Positions 46,705 through 54,898 of a stretch of 64,000 bases of DNA are shown in pieces. The notes under the pieces were generated by a model. It had not been told where the DNA came from and did no database searches. It saw only the letters and a program-made list of their open reading frames with translations. Position 1 is the stretch's first letter; each line of letters starts with the position of its first letter. Where the stretch lies: assembly GCA_949493535.1 (NCBI GenBank), contig CASZWJ010000002.1, positions 55,165 to 119,164 of the forward strand, in the 5' to 3' direction. This stretch comes from an uncultured Alphaproteobacteria bacterium (GTDB taxonomy: Bacteria > Pseudomonadota > Alphaproteobacteria > RF32 > CAG-239). The position numbers were made by a program, and so were the translations under genes.

Positions 46705-46922
46705 CTAAAAAAATCCCGGCATCGTCCGGGATTTTTTTAGTGGTTGAACGGCGAGGCAGGCTCGAACCGAGAGGCTCGCTAAGCAAAAAATACAATGATT
46801 TGTATTTTTTGTCTGCAAGAGCATAGATGGTCTTATTAAGCAAAGGAAGTGTAACGACTGCGGCGAAATTAGAGCTCTATGAGAAAGAGCAGCGAAGCTG
46901 CGTAGTCCTGTACTCTCCGCCA
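46705..46922 (+). repeat. tRNA-Ser-linked palindromic module with duplicated tRNA 3' end
   Basis: The terminator (AAAAAAATCCCGG/CCGGGATTTTTTT) is continued by AGTGG, complementary to the tRNA end, and then by an inverted T-arm-like CTCGAACC. An 11-bp hairpin follows (46784-46811, AAAAAATACA with its complement). Further on are GGAAGTGTAACGACTGC and GCAGCGAAGC, resembling the tRNA-Pro and tRNA-Arg modules. At 46905-46922 the last 18 bases of the tRNA recur, followed by a second terminator at 46925-46960. Direct-repeat spacing is 218 bases. Confidence 0.65.
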
Positions 46923-46968
46923 TTAAAAAAGCGGTATCCTTAACGGGTACCGCTTTTTTATGAGAGCT

Positions 46969-47184
46969 TTATAAGCTGAGCAATAACATTCCGCCGAAAC
47001 AAGTCCATAATAAAATCAAATAAAGCGTGAAATTGCTCTCATTTTCGTTAACATATTTGTTATTTCTGTAACCACAGCGTTTGCACCGCTTATAATCAAT
47101 GATTAATCCGATGATGCCGATTATAACAAAGCCAGCAACGAAAATAATTGCTTTTGTACTAGTTGTAAGTAAACTTTCATTCAT
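46969..47184 (-). CDS. Small two-helix membrane protein
   Basis: A 71-aa protein with two hydrophobic segments (AIIFVAGFVIIGIIGLII and LYLILLWTCFGGMLLLSL) joined by a polar loop holding YKRCKRCGYRNNKY, where a CxxC pair could bind metal or form a disulfide. The family is not recognised. The ribosome site is weak. It ends near the terminator that follows the tRNA-Ser module. Confidence 0.6.
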   Translation of the reverse strand: MNESLLTTSTKAIIFVAGFVIIGIIGLIIDYKRCKRCGYRNNKYVNENESNFTLYLILLWTCFGGMLLLSL

Positions 47185-47302
47185 AAGAATTTTATTTTAA
47201 GTAATACAATAGATAATCGATTTTGTTTATATTTTATTCTATTTGGAAAAATTTGTCAATAACGTAGGAAATTAGAGTTGCTGCAGTTTGTTTTAATTGT
47301 AT

Positions 47303-47329
47303 TTGACTCTTGAGATTTTTTTTTATAAC
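47303..47329 (+). promoter_or_regulatory. Promoter of the structured RNA/lipoprotein leader
   Basis: TTGACT at 47303 and TATAAC at 47324, separated by 15 bases (16 if TTTGAC is the -35). A transcript from here would begin near 47336 and run through the structured region into the lipoprotein gene. Confidence 0.55.
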
Positions 47330-47337
47330 CTGATTTT

Positions 47338-47528
47338 GCATCGGGTGATTACCGGTGTGAGGTTTAGAACCCTCTGTTGATAGTTGTCTGTTCGACAGAC
47401 GTAAAACTACCTTTTGGTCGTTTGACTGGAAGGTAGCTAATAAGGTATATTTATACCAAATACACTACACTATTCTATCAAATAGGTTCTAACTTCCAGT
47501 CGCCTCTCATCAAGGCGATTAATTTTTT
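47338..47528 (+). ncRNA. Candidate structured leader or ncRNA ending in a terminator
   Basis: This fills most of the 47185-47548 gap. A closing helix pairs TTAGAACC (47364-47371) with GGTTCTAA (47485-47492) and TTGATAG (47377-47383) with CTATCAA (47475-47481). Inside are hairpins GTCTG/CAGAC, CTACCTT/AAGGTAG and GGTAT/ATACC. GACTGGAAG (47424-47432) can instead pair perfectly with CTTCCAGTC (47493-47501), which overlaps the 5' side of a terminator stem TCGCCT/AGGCGA (47500-47518) followed by a T run. Mutually exclusive helices before a terminator, 20 bases from a start codon, look like an attenuator or riboswitch. An independent RNA of about 190 nt is the alternative. Confidence 0.55.
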
Positions 47529-47548
47529 ATATAAAAGGAAGTTATCAA

Positions 47549-48118
47549 ATGAAGAAAATTATCACAGGCGTTTGTCTTCTGTTTTTATCAGCCTGCGGCA
47601 CTGTTTTTTGTGGTTCGACTCAAAATATTACGTTCAATTCCAATCTTAAAGAAGTGAAAATTTATGCCAACGGGGCATTGGTTTGCTCCTCGATGCCTTG
47701 CCGAGTGGATATAGACCGAGGTTCTTCAGCCCTGACGATTATTGCCAAAGCTGACGGGTATGATGATGAAATCAGCCAGATTAAATCAAAAATCAATCCC
47801 GCTTCTTGGGGAAACCTAATTTCAGCTTACAGCTGGACGACGGATTTTGCCACGAGTTCTATGTGGAAATACAGTGAAGACGGCGTTTATATCAACATGA
47901 AAAAAACAAATATGAAAAAGGCCGAGCAGGATGCTTTCAGGCGCGAAGCTCAGATAAAGCACTTTGCTCTGTTAAACTATGCCGAAATCAAAATCGGAAA
48001 TCCGGAATATCTGGAAGCTTTGCTTAGCTTGAGCGGTAAAAGCAAAACGGATTTGCAGACAATAATCGCCAATGCGGCTACGGAAGTTGAACTGGCTGAG
48101 AACTTGGCCAAGTTATAG
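47549..48118 (+). CDS. Putative lipoprotein with PEGA-like domain
   Basis: A 189-aa lipoprotein: signal MKKIITGVCLLFLSACG with the lipobox LSAC. Residues 22-72 (GSTQNITFNSNLKEVKIYAN, then GSSALTIIAKADGYDDE) resemble a PEGA-type beta domain often found on surface lipoproteins. A helical C-terminal half with a Lys-rich patch follows. The function is unknown. It is preceded by a structured leader that may control it and by the ribosome site AAAGGAAG. A perfect terminator follows. Confidence 0.8.
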   Translation: MKKIITGVCLLFLSACGTVFCGSTQNITFNSNLKEVKIYANGALVCSSMPCRVDIDRGSSALTIIAKADGYDDEISQIKSKINPASWGNLISAYSWTTDFATSSMWKYSEDGVYINMKKTNMKKAEQDAFRREAQIKHFALLNYAEIKIGNPEYLEALLSLSGKSKTDLQTIIANAATEVELAENLAKL

Positions 48119-48131
48119 CGCGTTATGTTGT

Positions 48132-48163
48132 AAACAGGCTGGATTTTATGTCCAGCCTGTTTT
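48132..48163 (+). terminator. Rho-independent terminator of the lipoprotein gene
   Basis: AAACAGGCTGGA pairs perfectly with TCCAGCCTGTTT around TTTTATG. Confidence 0.85.
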
Positions 48164-48330
48164 ATATCGGGCGTTTTTTTGGGCAAATTTTTGGTTTAGA
48201 CAGCGCTTTTTGTCATGTCGTATAGCCGGTTTTATGTCATTTTTTGTTTATCTACAGGGGTATTAAAATATTTGCTTCTCTTGTCTGATCTGCATATAAT
48301 TTTATTGCAATTACGGGGTAGGAGAGTTTT

Positions 48331-50700
48331 ATGTTATCAACAAAAATGGATGATTGTGTCGGTTGTGGCGCTTGTGAAAATATTTGTCCGGCTAAGGCAA
48401 TTTCGATGCAGGAAAACAAGGAAGGTTTTTTATATCCGGTTGTTGATGCCGATTTATGCGTTTCATGCGATAAATGCAATAAAGCCTGTCCTGTTCAAAA
48501 AGATTACACAAAGGCCGTTGCGTCTACGGCTTATGCTGCATGGAACAAAGACGACGAAGTTTTGCAAGGCAGTTCGTCCGGCGGCGTTTTTTCTATTCTG
48601 GCGCAATATGTTTTGAATAAAGGCGGCTTGGTTTGCGGCGCAGCTTTAGTTGAGGGCAATGTTGTTAAGCATATTCTGATTGAAAATGCTGATGATTTGG
48701 AAAAATTGCGTGGTTCTAAATATGTTCAGAGCGAAACAGGCACTGTTTTTGCGCAAATAAAAAATTTGCTCAAATCCGGCCAGCAAGTGCTTTTTTCGGG
48801 AACGCCGTGCCAAGTGGCCGGCCTTAATTCTTATCTCGGAAAGGAGTTTGACAATTTGCTGACGGTTGACGTGGCGTGCCATGGCGTTCCTTCGCCCAAA
48901 GTGTGGCGGAAATATGTTTCTGAATTGGGGAATGATATTTCTCAGGTCAATTTCAGAGATAAGGCCGGCGGCTGGAAAAAGTTTTGTTTTTCTTATTTGG
49001 CAGAAGGCAAAAAAACATGTATGCCCGCTACGGAAAATATATTTTTTAAAGGTTTTTTGAGAAATCTGTTTTTGCGAAAAAATTGCGGATCTTGTCGGTT
49101 TGCAAATATGAACAGGCCGGGCGATTTTACGCTGGCGGATTTTTGGGGCATTCAAAAGCTTAATAAAAAGCTTGATAATTTTCAGGGAACGTCTTTGGTT
49201 TTGAGCAATACGCCCAAAGCAGAACTGGTGTTGAGAGAATGTCAGGACAGTTTTGCCAAGCTTCAGAAAGTTGCGCTTGAAAAAGCCGTCCGCAAAAATA
49301 AGGTCTTGTATCAGCCCTTGAAGGCCAATCCGGCCCGTGACATTTTTTTCAGCGAGTTTGCCGGGCAAAATATTTCCGAATTGACGGCTGCCAAGCTTTA
49401 TAAAGACGAGTATCATCAATTGTTGAATAATAAGGCAGATGATAAAAAAGTCGGAATTATGAATTTTCATTACAGCAATACCAATTTTGGCGCGGTGATG
49501 GTGCCGTATGCTTTGTCCACAATTTTGAAAAAATATGGTTATCATCCTGAAATTATTAATTTTATTCCTAAGTTTAAGGAAGATAAAAATGGAGTTTTTG
49601 AAACTTTTCGAGAGAAATATCTCAGTCGGACTTTTATTTGCCGGTCTCTGAAGGATTTGGAGATTGTCAGTAAGAATTTCTGTCGGTTTGTTACCGGAAG
49701 CGATCAGGTTTTCCGCTGGCACCGAAACGGTAAATATTTGTTTAATTATGTTTCCGGTTTAGCCAATATCATTTCTTATGCCGGAAGTTTTGGCAAAGAC
49801 AGGTATGAAGGAAAAGATATTTCTTATGTTGCGGAATTGTTCAAGCGTTTTGACGCTGTTTCCGTCAGAGAAAAATCCGGCGTTGGCATTTTGAAAGAAA
49901 AGTTCGGAACGGATGCAGCCTGGGTTTTGGATCCGACCTTGTTGCTTGACAGTTCTGATTATGAGCGGATTATCGAAAACGAACAGGTTATAACGCCCGA
50001 TAAAAAATATATCGGCTATATGTTTTTGAACAACAGCATAAAAGAAGATTCCTTTGTTCGCCTGCAAGATAAATATGAACTTGTTAACTGTCTGAAAACT
50101 AATGGTAAATTTCACAGTGTGGCTCAGTGGCTCAATTATATTAAAAATTGTGATTATTTCATTACAGATTCTTTCCACGGTTGCGTTTTTGCAACAATTT
50201 TCAGAAAACAATTCGTTTGTATTTCGCGGAAGAAAGGCGGAAATTCCCGCTTGGAAAGCCTGTTTGAGCGTTTGGGAATAAATCCGAAACGTTTTTATAG
50301 CGAGATTAGCGATATCGATATGAATTCTTTTGATGAAAAGATAGATTATGAAACAGTTGAAAAACGGTTGCAAACCGCAAAAGCGGAATCTTTGGATTAT
50401 CTGTTATCTTCTTTGCGGCGGCCATTGACATATAAACAGCGTCTGAATCTTCCGTTTGAACATGAATTTACTTATTCTTTTTGCGGGATTCCGTTTTTAA
50501 GCAGAAAGATCAGAGAATACAGCGTTATTTATAAATTGTTCGGATTTTTGCCGATATTGTCGCGTTATCCGAGCAAAAAGAATGCTGTTTACAAGCTTTT
50601 CGGAATTTTAAAATTTATGACGGCTAAGGAAATTAAAGATTGTCGGGTTTATAAACTTTTCGGTTTTTTGCCTGTATTCAAAATCAAGTCTGCTTATTAA
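48331..50700 (+). CDS. Ferredoxin/FrhB-type reductase fused to polysaccharide pyruvyl transferase
   Basis: A 789-aa fusion. Residues 8-55 hold two 4Fe-4S clusters (CVGCGACENICP and CVSCDKCNKACP). Residues 60-340 match the coenzyme F420 hydrogenase beta-subunit (FrhB) N and C regions, with GSSSGGVFS, FSGTPCQVAGL, DVACHGVPSP and CGSCRFANMNRPGDFTLADFW. Residues 370-690 resemble the polysaccharide pyruvyl transferase domain (KVGIMNFHYSNTNFGAVMVP ... TGSDQVFRW ... ITDSFHGCVFA). The last 90 residues repeat a YKLFGFLP-like motif three times. Likely role: modifying a surface glycan, with the redox part acting on a sugar or cofactor. The next gene is a glycosyltransferase with a similar tail. Confidence 0.85.
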   Translation: MLSTKMDDCVGCGACENICPAKAISMQENKEGFLYPVVDADLCVSCDKCNKACPVQKDYTKAVASTAYAAWNKDDEVLQGSSSGGVFSILAQYVLNKGGLVCGAALVEGNVVKHILIENADDLEKLRGSKYVQSETGTVFAQIKNLLKSGQQVLFSGTPCQVAGLNSYLGKEFDNLLTVDVACHGVPSPKVWRKYVSELGNDISQVNFRDKAGGWKKFCFSYLAEGKKTCMPATENIFFKGFLRNLFLRKNCGSCRFANMNRPGDFTLADFWGIQKLNKKLDNFQGTSLVLSNTPKAELVLRECQDSFAKLQKVALEKAVRKNKVLYQPLKANPARDIFFSEFAGQNISELTAAKLYKDEYHQLLNNKADDKKVGIMNFHYSNTNFGAVMVPYALSTILKKYGYHPEIINFIPKFKEDKNGVFETFREKYLSRTFICRSLKDLEIVSKNFCRFVTGSDQVFRWHRNGKYLFNYVSGLANIISYAGSFGKDRYEGKDISYVAELFKRFDAVSVREKSGVGILKEKFGTDAAWVLDPTLLLDSSDYERIIENEQVITPDKKYIGYMFLNNSIKEDSFVRLQDKYELVNCLKTNGKFHSVAQWLNYIKNCDYFITDSFHGCVFATIFRKQFVCISRKKGGNSRLESLFERLGINPKRFYSEISDIDMNSFDEKIDYETVEKRLQTAKAESLDYLLSSLRRPLTYKQRLNLPFEHEFTYSFCGIPFLSRKIREYSVIYKLFGFLPILSRYPSKKNAVYKLFGILKFMTAKEIKDCRVYKLFGFLPVFKIKSAY

Positions 50701-50719
50701 TGTCCTAGGGGGTGCTTAA

Positions 50720-51694
50720 ATGAAGAAAGTTTCTCTTGTTTCTCCATGTTATAACGGAGAGTCTCATTTGGCGTATTTTATCGAATCTCTGTTGGCGCAG
50801 ACTTATCCGAATGTGGAGTTTATTTTTGTTGATGACGGCTCAACGGACCGAACAGGAGAGATATTTTCTTCTTATCAAAAGCGTTTGGAAGCCAAAGGCT
50901 GGACGGTACAATTTATTCGTCAGGAGAACAAAGGGCAGGCGGCCGCCGTTAATGCCGGTTTGAAGCATGTGAGCGGGGATTATCTCATTTGGCCGGACAG
51001 CGATGATATTTTGTATCCTGAACACATTGCCAAAAAAGCAGAGTTTATGGAGAAAAATCCTTCATGCGGAATAGGCTTTTGCCTGTTGGACAAGGTTAAT
51101 GAAAATAATTTGGATAAAATTGTCGGACGAATGGGGCGCCGGCCGGAAAAAGAAGATAATTTGTTTGAAGATTTGCTGACGAACAATAATATCCTTTGGC
51201 CGCCAATAGGTTCTATTGTCAGAATGAGCGCATTTGATGAAACTAATCCGCAAAGAGAAATTTATGAAGGGCGCGGCGGGCAGAATTTTCAGATGATGTT
51301 GCCGGTTGCTTCCAAATATCCGGCGGGTTATATGAATGAAAGCCTTGGAAAATATGTGGTCAGAAAATCCTCTCACAGCAAAACCAAAAGCGATTTGTTG
51401 CAACAGAGGCATTTCAACCTTTTGAGTATTTGGATAAATACAATTCAAAATTTGCACGGTGTTTCTGAAGAAGTCAAGGTACAGAGTTTGGCAAAAGCCT
51501 GTTCATATTTTGATTTTGTTTGTCCGGCAGTTAAAAAGGTCAGATTTTTAGGAATACCGCTTGTTTCCGTGGTGACGAGAAATAACAAGAAAAAAGTCAA
51601 GCTGTTCGGTTTGCTTAATATTATGACGCTTGTTAAAAGAGGTCGTCAGATAAAAGGCCGTCTGTTCGGAATTTTTCCTTTTTCGGTCAAATAA
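50720..51694 (+). CDS. Family 2 glycosyltransferase
   Basis: A 324-aa GT-A glycosyltransferase. VSLVSPCYNGESHLAYFIES opens the fold, FIFVDDGSTDRT holds the nucleotide-binding aspartates, QENKGQAAAVNAGL follows, and DYLIWPDSDDILYPEH contains the DxD motif. The C-terminus carries KLFGLLNIM and RLFGIFPFS, the same KLFG-type repeat as the upstream fusion protein. It probably adds a sugar to a surface polysaccharide; donor and acceptor are unknown. It follows 19 bases after the fusion gene with a strong GGGGG ribosome site. Confidence 0.9.
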   Translation: MKKVSLVSPCYNGESHLAYFIESLLAQTYPNVEFIFVDDGSTDRTGEIFSSYQKRLEAKGWTVQFIRQENKGQAAAVNAGLKHVSGDYLIWPDSDDILYPEHIAKKAEFMEKNPSCGIGFCLLDKVNENNLDKIVGRMGRRPEKEDNLFEDLLTNNNILWPPIGSIVRMSAFDETNPQREIYEGRGGQNFQMMLPVASKYPAGYMNESLGKYVVRKSSHSKTKSDLLQQRHFNLLSIWINTIQNLHGVSEEVKVQSLAKACSYFDFVCPAVKKVRFLGIPLVSVVTRNNKKKVKLFGLLNIMTLVKRGRQIKGRLFGIFPFSVK

Positions 51695-51721
51695 TTTTAT
51701 TTTGCTCAGTCGGGAGATATA

Positions 51722-51829
51722 AAAAAGGGGATGACTACCTGCTAAAAAACAGTTTGTCAGAGCCCCACTCGAAATTTTTCGATTATTATAGCTTCCTTTC
51801 CAAATCAGATACATAATCAAAAACTTCTT
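51722..51829 (-). ncRNA. tracrRNA of the type II-C CRISPR system
   Basis: Read on the minus strand. The anti-repeat (51811-51786) is a perfect 26-base complement of the crRNA repeat, with no bulge. It is followed by an AT-rich linker with a CGAAA/TTTCG hairpin (51772-51785 region). A terminator-like hairpin then pairs GGGG..TGAC..CTG with CAG..GTCA..CCCC (51727-51766) and ends in six T. The predicted length is about 108 nt. Its promoter lies between it and cas9, from which it is divergent. Ends are inferred from promoter and terminator position. Confidence 0.88.
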
Positions 51830-51835
51830 GCATAA

Positions 51836-51864
51836 ATACTATTAGTTGATAAACTCAATGTCAA
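51836..51864 (-). promoter_or_regulatory. Promoter of tracrRNA
   Basis: On the minus strand, TTGACA (51864-51859) and TAGTAT (51841-51836) are separated by exactly 17 bases, a near-consensus sigma-70 promoter. The start point would be near 51829, a few bases before the anti-repeat. Confidence 0.8.
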
Positions 51865-51886
51865 TAGTGTTTTTTGGGGATGTGCA

Positions 51887-54800
51887 ATGAAGAAGAAAAT
51901 TTTTGGTTTCGATTTGGGTATTGCTTCAATCGGCTGGGCGGTTATCGAATTTGATAATGAGTATTTTAATCCTGAAACAGGGGAAATTATTGACGGAAAA
52001 ATCATTAAATCCGGCGTGCGGTGTTTTCCTGTGGCTGAAAATCCTAAAGATGGTTCTTCTTTAGCGGCTCCTCGTAGAGAAAAACGTTTGGCTCGCCGCA
52101 TATGTCGTCGTAAAGCCAGACGAATGGAAAGCATAAAAAAATTATTTATTGCTAAAAATTTGGTTTCAGATTTGAAAGAATTAGACGCTCTTTATGCCGA
52201 ACAGCAAGGTGGTGATGTGTGGAATTTGCGCGTTAAAGGATTGTTTGAAGAATTATCAAAGGAAGAACTTCTGCGCGTTTTAACCCATTTGGCCAAGCAT
52301 CGAGGTTTTAAATCTTATCGAAAAGCCGCAGAGGAAAATGATGCGGAAGGTGGAAAAGTTCTTAAGGCAATTAATGAAAATAAAAAGTTATTGACGGCCA
52401 ACCAGACTTTAGCGCAAGTTATTGTTGAACGAGCCGGGGAAGGCGGTAAAAAGCGCAATTATACAGAAACGGATGCCAAAGGAATGGCTAAAGCCGTTTA
52501 TAATAATTCAATTCCTCGTAATGAAATTGAGCGGGAATTGGATTTGATTTATGAAAAGCAAAAGCAGTATGGCATTTTTAGCAAAGATTTGTTTGACGAT
52601 TTTAAGAAGATAGCGTTTAGGTATCGGCCTTTGGGAAGTGTTGCCGATATGGTTGGTTATTGTACATTTGAAAAAGGGGAGAAAAGGGCGCCTAAAGAAG
52701 CTCCCAGTTCGGAATTTTTTGTCGCTTGGGGCAAAATCAATAATATGGCCGTTTATGAAAATTCTCAAAAAAGATTTTTGCATCCTGAAGAAAAAGTTGC
52801 TTTATTTGAGCTTCTTAAAACGACGCAAAAGGTAAAATATCAGGCAATTTCTAAGAAAATTTTTGCCGGTAAAGATATTCAATTTGCGGATGTTAATTAT
52901 AAGCTTACAGAGAAAAAAGCCAAAGACGGCAGTGTTAAAGAGATAAACCCCGAAGATGTTTTGTTCTATGAAATGAAAGGCTGGCATAAATTAAAAGCTT
53001 TGTTTGATAAAGAAGAATGGCTTGATGTTAGCAGAGATATTTCTTTGCTTGATGAAGCCGTTAATGTTGTTGCCTGTGAAAAGAACGATGAAAATATTAC
53101 AAAGGGGTTGGAACTCATAGGCATATCAGAAAAATATATCGGAAAGTTTGTTTCTCTTACAACAGACAAGTTTGTTAATTTGTCTTTGAAAGCTTTATCT
53201 AAAATTATTCCTTATATGGAACAGGGAATGAAATATAATGAGGCTTGTGAAAAAGCAGGATATGATTTCAAAGAAAATGTTGATAGGCTCGTTGATAAAA
53301 AAGGAATTTTACTGGGGGTGATTTCTGCTGATAAACAGACAAAAATTCCGGTTGTGAATCGTACCGTTGCACAGTTTAGAAAAGTTTACAACGCTATGGT
53401 TCGTCAATTTGGCGTACCAGACCAGATAAATATTGAAACAGGCCGCGAATTGAAAAAAAGTTTTGACGAACGGCGAAAGATAATTAACAAAAATAAAGAA
53501 AATGAACAGGAAAGAAGAGAGGCTCGAGAGGAATTAGAACAAGAAAACATCAAAGGCAGCTCCAAAAATATTTTAAAATATCGTTTGTATCAGGAACAAG
53601 ACGGAAAATGTATTTATTCCGGCAAACCGATAGATTTACATCGCTTAGACGAAGAAGGTTATTTGGATGTGGATCATATTATTCCTTATTCCCGTTCTTT
53701 AGATGATTCTCTCAACAATAAAGTTTTATGCCTTTCTTCTGAAAACCGGATGAAAGGAAATAAAACGCCGTTTGAATATATTAGAGATAAGGACAGTTGG
53801 GAGGCGTTTGAAGCAAGAGTTAACCTATTGCGTAATAATCGTAAAAAAGAAAATTTGTTAAGTAAGAATTTTAATGACAGAGAATTGGAATTCAGAGAAA
53901 GAAATGCCAATGATAATAATTATATTGCCAGATATATTAAACAATATTTGGAAGATGGCATAGATTTTAATTCCTGTAATCGTCAGGATATTAAAAATCG
54001 CGTGCAGATGAGAACCGGATCTTTAACATCTTATTTGCGCCATTGTTGGGGATTGCGTAAAGATCGCAATGAAAATGACCGGCATCATGCGCAGGATGCA
54101 ATTGTTATTGCCTGTGCAACTCAGGGAATGGTTCAATATTTGTCGACAGTTTCAAAGTTATGGGAGAATAAGTGGCAATTGGCACAATCCAAAGAAGACG
54201 GAGAAGCTTGGTATAAGTCTCTGAAATATAAATTCTCTGAGCCATGGAACGGTTTTAGAGAAGATGTTCAAAAATCGCTGGATGAAATATTCGTTTCCCG
54301 TCCGCCGCGTAAAAGTGCTACAGGATCTGTTCATAAGGATACGATAGATAAGTGCTCGGAAAATATAAGTAGGCTTTCTGTTCGTGGTGGAGAAGCTATA
54401 AAGGAGAATATGTTTCGGTGTGATGTATATAAAACGAATACCGGTTATAAAATTGTTCCTATATATGTTGTTGATTTAGTTAATAAAGAATTTAAACATT
54501 ATATTCAACCTTATGAGGAGATTGATGGGAACAAAATAGAGGCACAGGAAGCAGATTTTTTCTGTAGTTTATATAAAGATGATTATATAGAAATTTATGT
54601 TGATAAAGATGAAAAGTACGGGGGATATTTTAATCAATATAATGCTCAAAGTGGACAGATATATTTGGGGTCTGTAGATAATGCCTCTGTTTATAAAATA
54701 AGAGACAAAAAAGAAACAAATGGGTATCATTTAGCTAATGAAAAGAAAATTAGTTTATCAAAATGTGTTAAGTTACAAAAATATATTATTTCGCCTCTTG

Positions 54801-54895
54801 GAGATAAAGTATTAGTTCAAAAAGAAACTCAACGATTTTCTAATATTACAAAATCCAATGCGCAAAGGCATAAAGAACGACAACAAAAAGGGTAA
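51887..54895 (+). CDS. cas9: Cas9, compact type II-C
   Basis: RNA-guided DNA endonuclease, 1002 aa, in the size range of type II-C enzymes. RuvC-I is KIFGFDLGIASIGWAVIEF with Asp9. The Arg-rich bridge helix is RREKRLARRICRRKARRM (about residues 64-81). RuvC-II is QINIETGREL with Glu517. The HNH domain is GYLDVDHIIPYSRSLDDS with His597 and a following NKVLC/ENRMKGNKTP segment. RuvC-III is DRHHAQDAIVIACAT with His733 and Asp737. All nuclease residues are present, so it should be active. The C-terminal 180 residues form the PAM-interacting region; the PAM cannot be read from sequence. cas1 starts four bases after the stop. Confidence 0.97.
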   Translation: MKKKIFGFDLGIASIGWAVIEFDNEYFNPETGEIIDGKIIKSGVRCFPVAENPKDGSSLAAPRREKRLARRICRRKARRMESIKKLFIAKNLVSDLKELDALYAEQQGGDVWNLRVKGLFEELSKEELLRVLTHLAKHRGFKSYRKAAEENDAEGGKVLKAINENKKLLTANQTLAQVIVERAGEGGKKRNYTETDAKGMAKAVYNNSIPRNEIERELDLIYEKQKQYGIFSKDLFDDFKKIAFRYRPLGSVADMVGYCTFEKGEKRAPKEAPSSEFFVAWGKINNMAVYENSQKRFLHPEEKVALFELLKTTQKVKYQAISKKIFAGKDIQFADVNYKLTEKKAKDGSVKEINPEDVLFYEMKGWHKLKALFDKEEWLDVSRDISLLDEAVNVVACEKNDENITKGLELIGISEKYIGKFVSLTTDKFVNLSLKALSKIIPYMEQGMKYNEACEKAGYDFKENVDRLVDKKGILLGVISADKQTKIPVVNRTVAQFRKVYNAMVRQFGVPDQINIETGRELKKSFDERRKIINKNKENEQERREAREELEQENIKGSSKNILKYRLYQEQDGKCIYSGKPIDLHRLDEEGYLDVDHIIPYSRSLDDSLNNKVLCLSSENRMKGNKTPFEYIRDKDSWEAFEARVNLLRNNRKKENLLSKNFNDRELEFRERNANDNNYIARYIKQYLEDGIDFNSCNRQDIKNRVQMRTGSLTSYLRHCWGLRKDRNENDRHHAQDAIVIACATQGMVQYLSTVSKLWENKWQLAQSKEDGEAWYKSLKYKFSEPWNGFREDVQKSLDEIFVSRPPRKSATGSVHKDTIDKCSENISRLSVRGGEAIKENMFRCDVYKTNTGYKIVPIYVVDLVNKEFKHYIQPYEEIDGNKIEAQEADFFCSLYKDDYIEIYVDKDEKYGGYFNQYNAQSGQIYLGSVDNASVYKIRDKKETNGYHLANEKKISLSKCVKLQKYIISPLGDKVLVQKETQRFSNITKSNAQRHKERQQKG

Positions 54896-54898
54896 ATA

